Shown here one piece after another: positions 56,845 through 57,899 of a stretch of DNA of 57,899 nt (positions are counted from its first letter, which is position 1; the number at the start of each line of letters is the position of its first letter). The stretch is from Nocardioides bruguierae (lineage in GTDB: Bacteria > Actinomycetota > Actinomycetes > Propionibacteriales > Nocardioidaceae): NCBI RefSeq assembly GCF_023656415.1, contig NZ_JAMOIL010000029.1, positions 1 through 57,899 of the forward strand, written 5' to 3'. The notes beneath the pieces are model-generated. The model ran no database searches. It was not told where the DNA came from and saw only the letters and a list, made by a program, of their open reading frames with translations. A program made the position numbers and the translations under genes.

Positions 56845-57435
56845 ATGATCGACTGGACGGCGCCACCGGAGACGGTGGCGCCGTTGCTGTTGGGTGCCCA
56901 CCTCACCCACGGGGACGTCACGGTGCGGCTCACGGAGGTGGAGGCGTACGGAGGAGCGGACGACCCCGGCTCGCACGCCTGTCGGGGGCGGACCCGGCGC
57001 AACGCGTCCATGTTCGGCCCGCCCGCCCATCTCTACTGCTACTTCACCTACGGGATGCACGTCTGCGCGAACGTGGTGACGGGCCCCGAGGGGCACGGCA
57101 GCGCCGTCCTGCTCCGCGCCGGGGAGGTCGTCTCCGGCCTGGACGTCGCCCGCGACCGTCGCCCGGGGATCCGGGACCGCGACCTCGCCCGTGGCCCGGC
57201 ACGGCTCGTCCGCGCGTTGGCCCTGCGGCTCGAGGACGACGGCTCACCACTCCTGGACGGCGACGGTCCTCAGCTGGAGCCAGGGGAGCCGCCGCCACCG
57301 GATCGGGTCTCCACCGGTCCTCGCGTGGGGCTGCGGCAGGCACCGGAGCGACCGTGGCGGTGGTGGTTGACCGGGGACCCGAGCGTGTCGGCGTATCGGC
57401 CCGCGACGCCCCGGAAGAGGCCTCCGCAGGGGTGA
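56845..57435 (+). CDS. 3-methyladenine DNA glycosylase (AAG/MPG type)
   Basis: 196 residues. Family blocks are VRLTEVEAYGGADDPGSHAC (about 27-46, with catalytic Glu33), GRTRRNASMFGPPAHLYCYFTYG (cited in part; tyrosines that flip the base), and STGPRVGLRQA near the C-terminus. It excises alkylated purines and hypoxanthine. ATG 56845 is 15 bp after argH, suggesting co-transcription. The last 35 residues are proline- and arginine-rich. Confidence 0.9.
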   Translation: MIDWTAPPETVAPLLLGAHLTHGDVTVRLTEVEAYGGADDPGSHACRGRTRRNASMFGPPAHLYCYFTYGMHVCANVVTGPEGHGSAVLLRAGEVVSGLDVARDRRPGIRDRDLARGPARLVRALALRLEDDGSPLLDGDGPQLEPGEPPPPDRVSTGPRVGLRQAPERPWRWWLTGDPSVSAYRPATPRKRPPQG

Positions 57436-57458
57436 GGCGCAGGCCACGCAACTTGGAT

Positions 57459-57487
57459 TTGGCCTCAGGGCAACACGTCTGTAATGT
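57459..57487 (+). promoter_or_regulatory. rrn promoter, upstream
   Basis: TTGGCC and TAATGT are spaced by 17 bp. The -10 box is good; the -35 is moderate. Confidence 0.55.
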
Positions 57488-57604
57488 TCTCTTCGTCGCC
57501 GGGAACGTCGCGGAGCGGAGTGGCCGGTCAGGCCGCCAGCGAAGCGCCCTGGCTCGGCGACCAGAAGCGGATCTCGGTCCGCTCGGCGGGTCGGCTCGAC
57601 TGAG

Positions 57605-57633
57605 TTGACACGGCCGGGCAGACTGCGTAAGTT
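57605..57633 (+). promoter_or_regulatory. rrn promoter, downstream (strong)
   Basis: TTGACA and TAAGTT are spaced by exactly 17 bp. It is the closest match to a sigma-70 consensus in the window and lies about 240 bp before 16S. Confidence 0.8.
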
Positions 57634-57689
57634 TCTGCAGGTTGCCTCGGCAGCGGAGCGGAGACGCGATGCGCCGGGTGCGTGTGATT

Positions 57690-57709
57690 CTTGAGAACTC
57701 AACAGTGTG
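57690..57709 (+). promoter_or_regulatory. rrn leader conserved block (boxA/processing)
   Basis: CTTGAGAACTCAACAGTGTG is the block conserved in actinobacterial rRNA leaders, associated with antitermination and with pairing to the spacer for RNase III processing. Confidence 0.6.
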
Positions 57710-57809
57710 TCATTGATAGTCGACGAATTAGTTTGTTTATGCCCCTCTCGTTGGCATGGCTGGGCTTTGGTCTGGTTGTGTTGGTGGGTGGGTTTCTTTG
57801 ACGATGATT

Positions 57810-57825
57810 CTGACAAGTTTGTCAG
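57810..57825 (+). other. Small hairpin in the 16S leader
   Basis: CTGACAA-GT-TTGTCAG, 7-bp perfect arms, about 50 nt before 16S. It could be a processing signal. Confidence 0.4.
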
Positions 57826-57877
57826 GTTCTTTCTGTCAGTGATTGATTTTGCATCATCTCACACTGTGTGTGGGTTT

Positions 57878-57899
57878 TCGATGGAGAGTTTGATCCTGG
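57878..57899 (+). rRNA. rrs: 16S rRNA, first ~22 nt
   Basis: GAGTTTGATCCTGG at the window end is the universal 5' sequence of 16S rRNA (the 27F primer site). The mature end is set about 8 nt before GAGTTTGATC by comparison with E. coli, so it is approximate. Confidence 0.9.

Larger units (their letters stand above)
57436..57877 (+). other. rRNA operon promoter and leader region
   Basis: 442 bp with no gene seen. Two sigma-70-type promoters lie at 57459-57487 and 57605-57633, followed by the conserved leader block and an AT-richer stretch (57680-57877) that contrasts with the GC-rich genome. The region ends at the 16S rRNA 5' end. Confidence 0.8.

Noticed and set aside
57605..57899. AT-rich leader as horizontally acquired DNA
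   Set aside because: A lower GC content is normal for rRNA operon leaders, and the promoter, conserved leader block and 16S end explain it.

Overview
The window reads as a chromosomal segment of a high-GC (roughly 70% by eye) Gram-positive actinobacterium, most like Nocardioides and its relatives in the Propionibacteriales. The reasons are GTG starts, four-base ATGA/GTGA gene overlaps, an ANTAR response regulator, a mycothiol-type isomerase-fold protein, an infC gene with an ATC start, and an arginine cluster in the order argC-J-B-D-F-R-G-H. The genus is inferred from gene content, not from a database search.

Left end (1-5.7 kb): the last 51 codons of an IS481/IS3-type transposase, a short tandem repeat, an odd tRNA with a CAA anticodon but no long variable arm, the orphan regulator pdtaR, and a branched-chain amino acid importer (livH-livM-livG-livF). 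LivH carries an exported N-terminal extension. The substrate-binding lipoprotein (livK) faces the operon. Between the two terminators of this convergent pair lies a duplicated palindromic element.

Middle (7.5-34 kb): housekeeping genes (polA, rpsA, hisE-hisG) mixed with accessory ones. These include a DUF554 membrane protein, two GNAT acetyltransferases, a hotdog thioesterase, a secreted protein of unknown function, a flippase, a surface protein made of X3-Leu-X2-Gly heptads, a methyltransferase coupled to a decapeptide-repeat protein, a GlxA/AdpA-like regulator and a YcaQ-like glycosylase. At 25.0-28.7 kb is a reactive-sulfur operon: a GntR/UTRA regulator, a rhodanese frameshifted at its catalytic loop, a TauE/SafE exporter, and a persulfide dioxygenase-rhodanese fusion of the CstB type. 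Its promoter region holds three clear palindromes.

Right half (34-57.9 kb): infC-rpmI-rplT with an attenuator-like leader, an rRNA 2'-O-methyltransferase, an orphan PAS histidine kinase, pheS-pheT, a large AfsR/LuxR-like ATPase regulator overlapping the end of pheT, a DrrAB-like ABC exporter, an isomerase-fold protein, the arginine biosynthesis operon with an ARG box on its start codon, a 3-methyladenine DNA glycosylase, and the promoter and leader of an rRNA operon. The window stops about 22 nt into 16S rRNA.

A recurring signal is leaderless expression. Many start codons sit 6-8 nt after a TANNNT -10 box with no Shine-Dalgarno sequence. I used this to choose several starts. No CRISPR array, prophage or biosynthetic gene cluster is visible.
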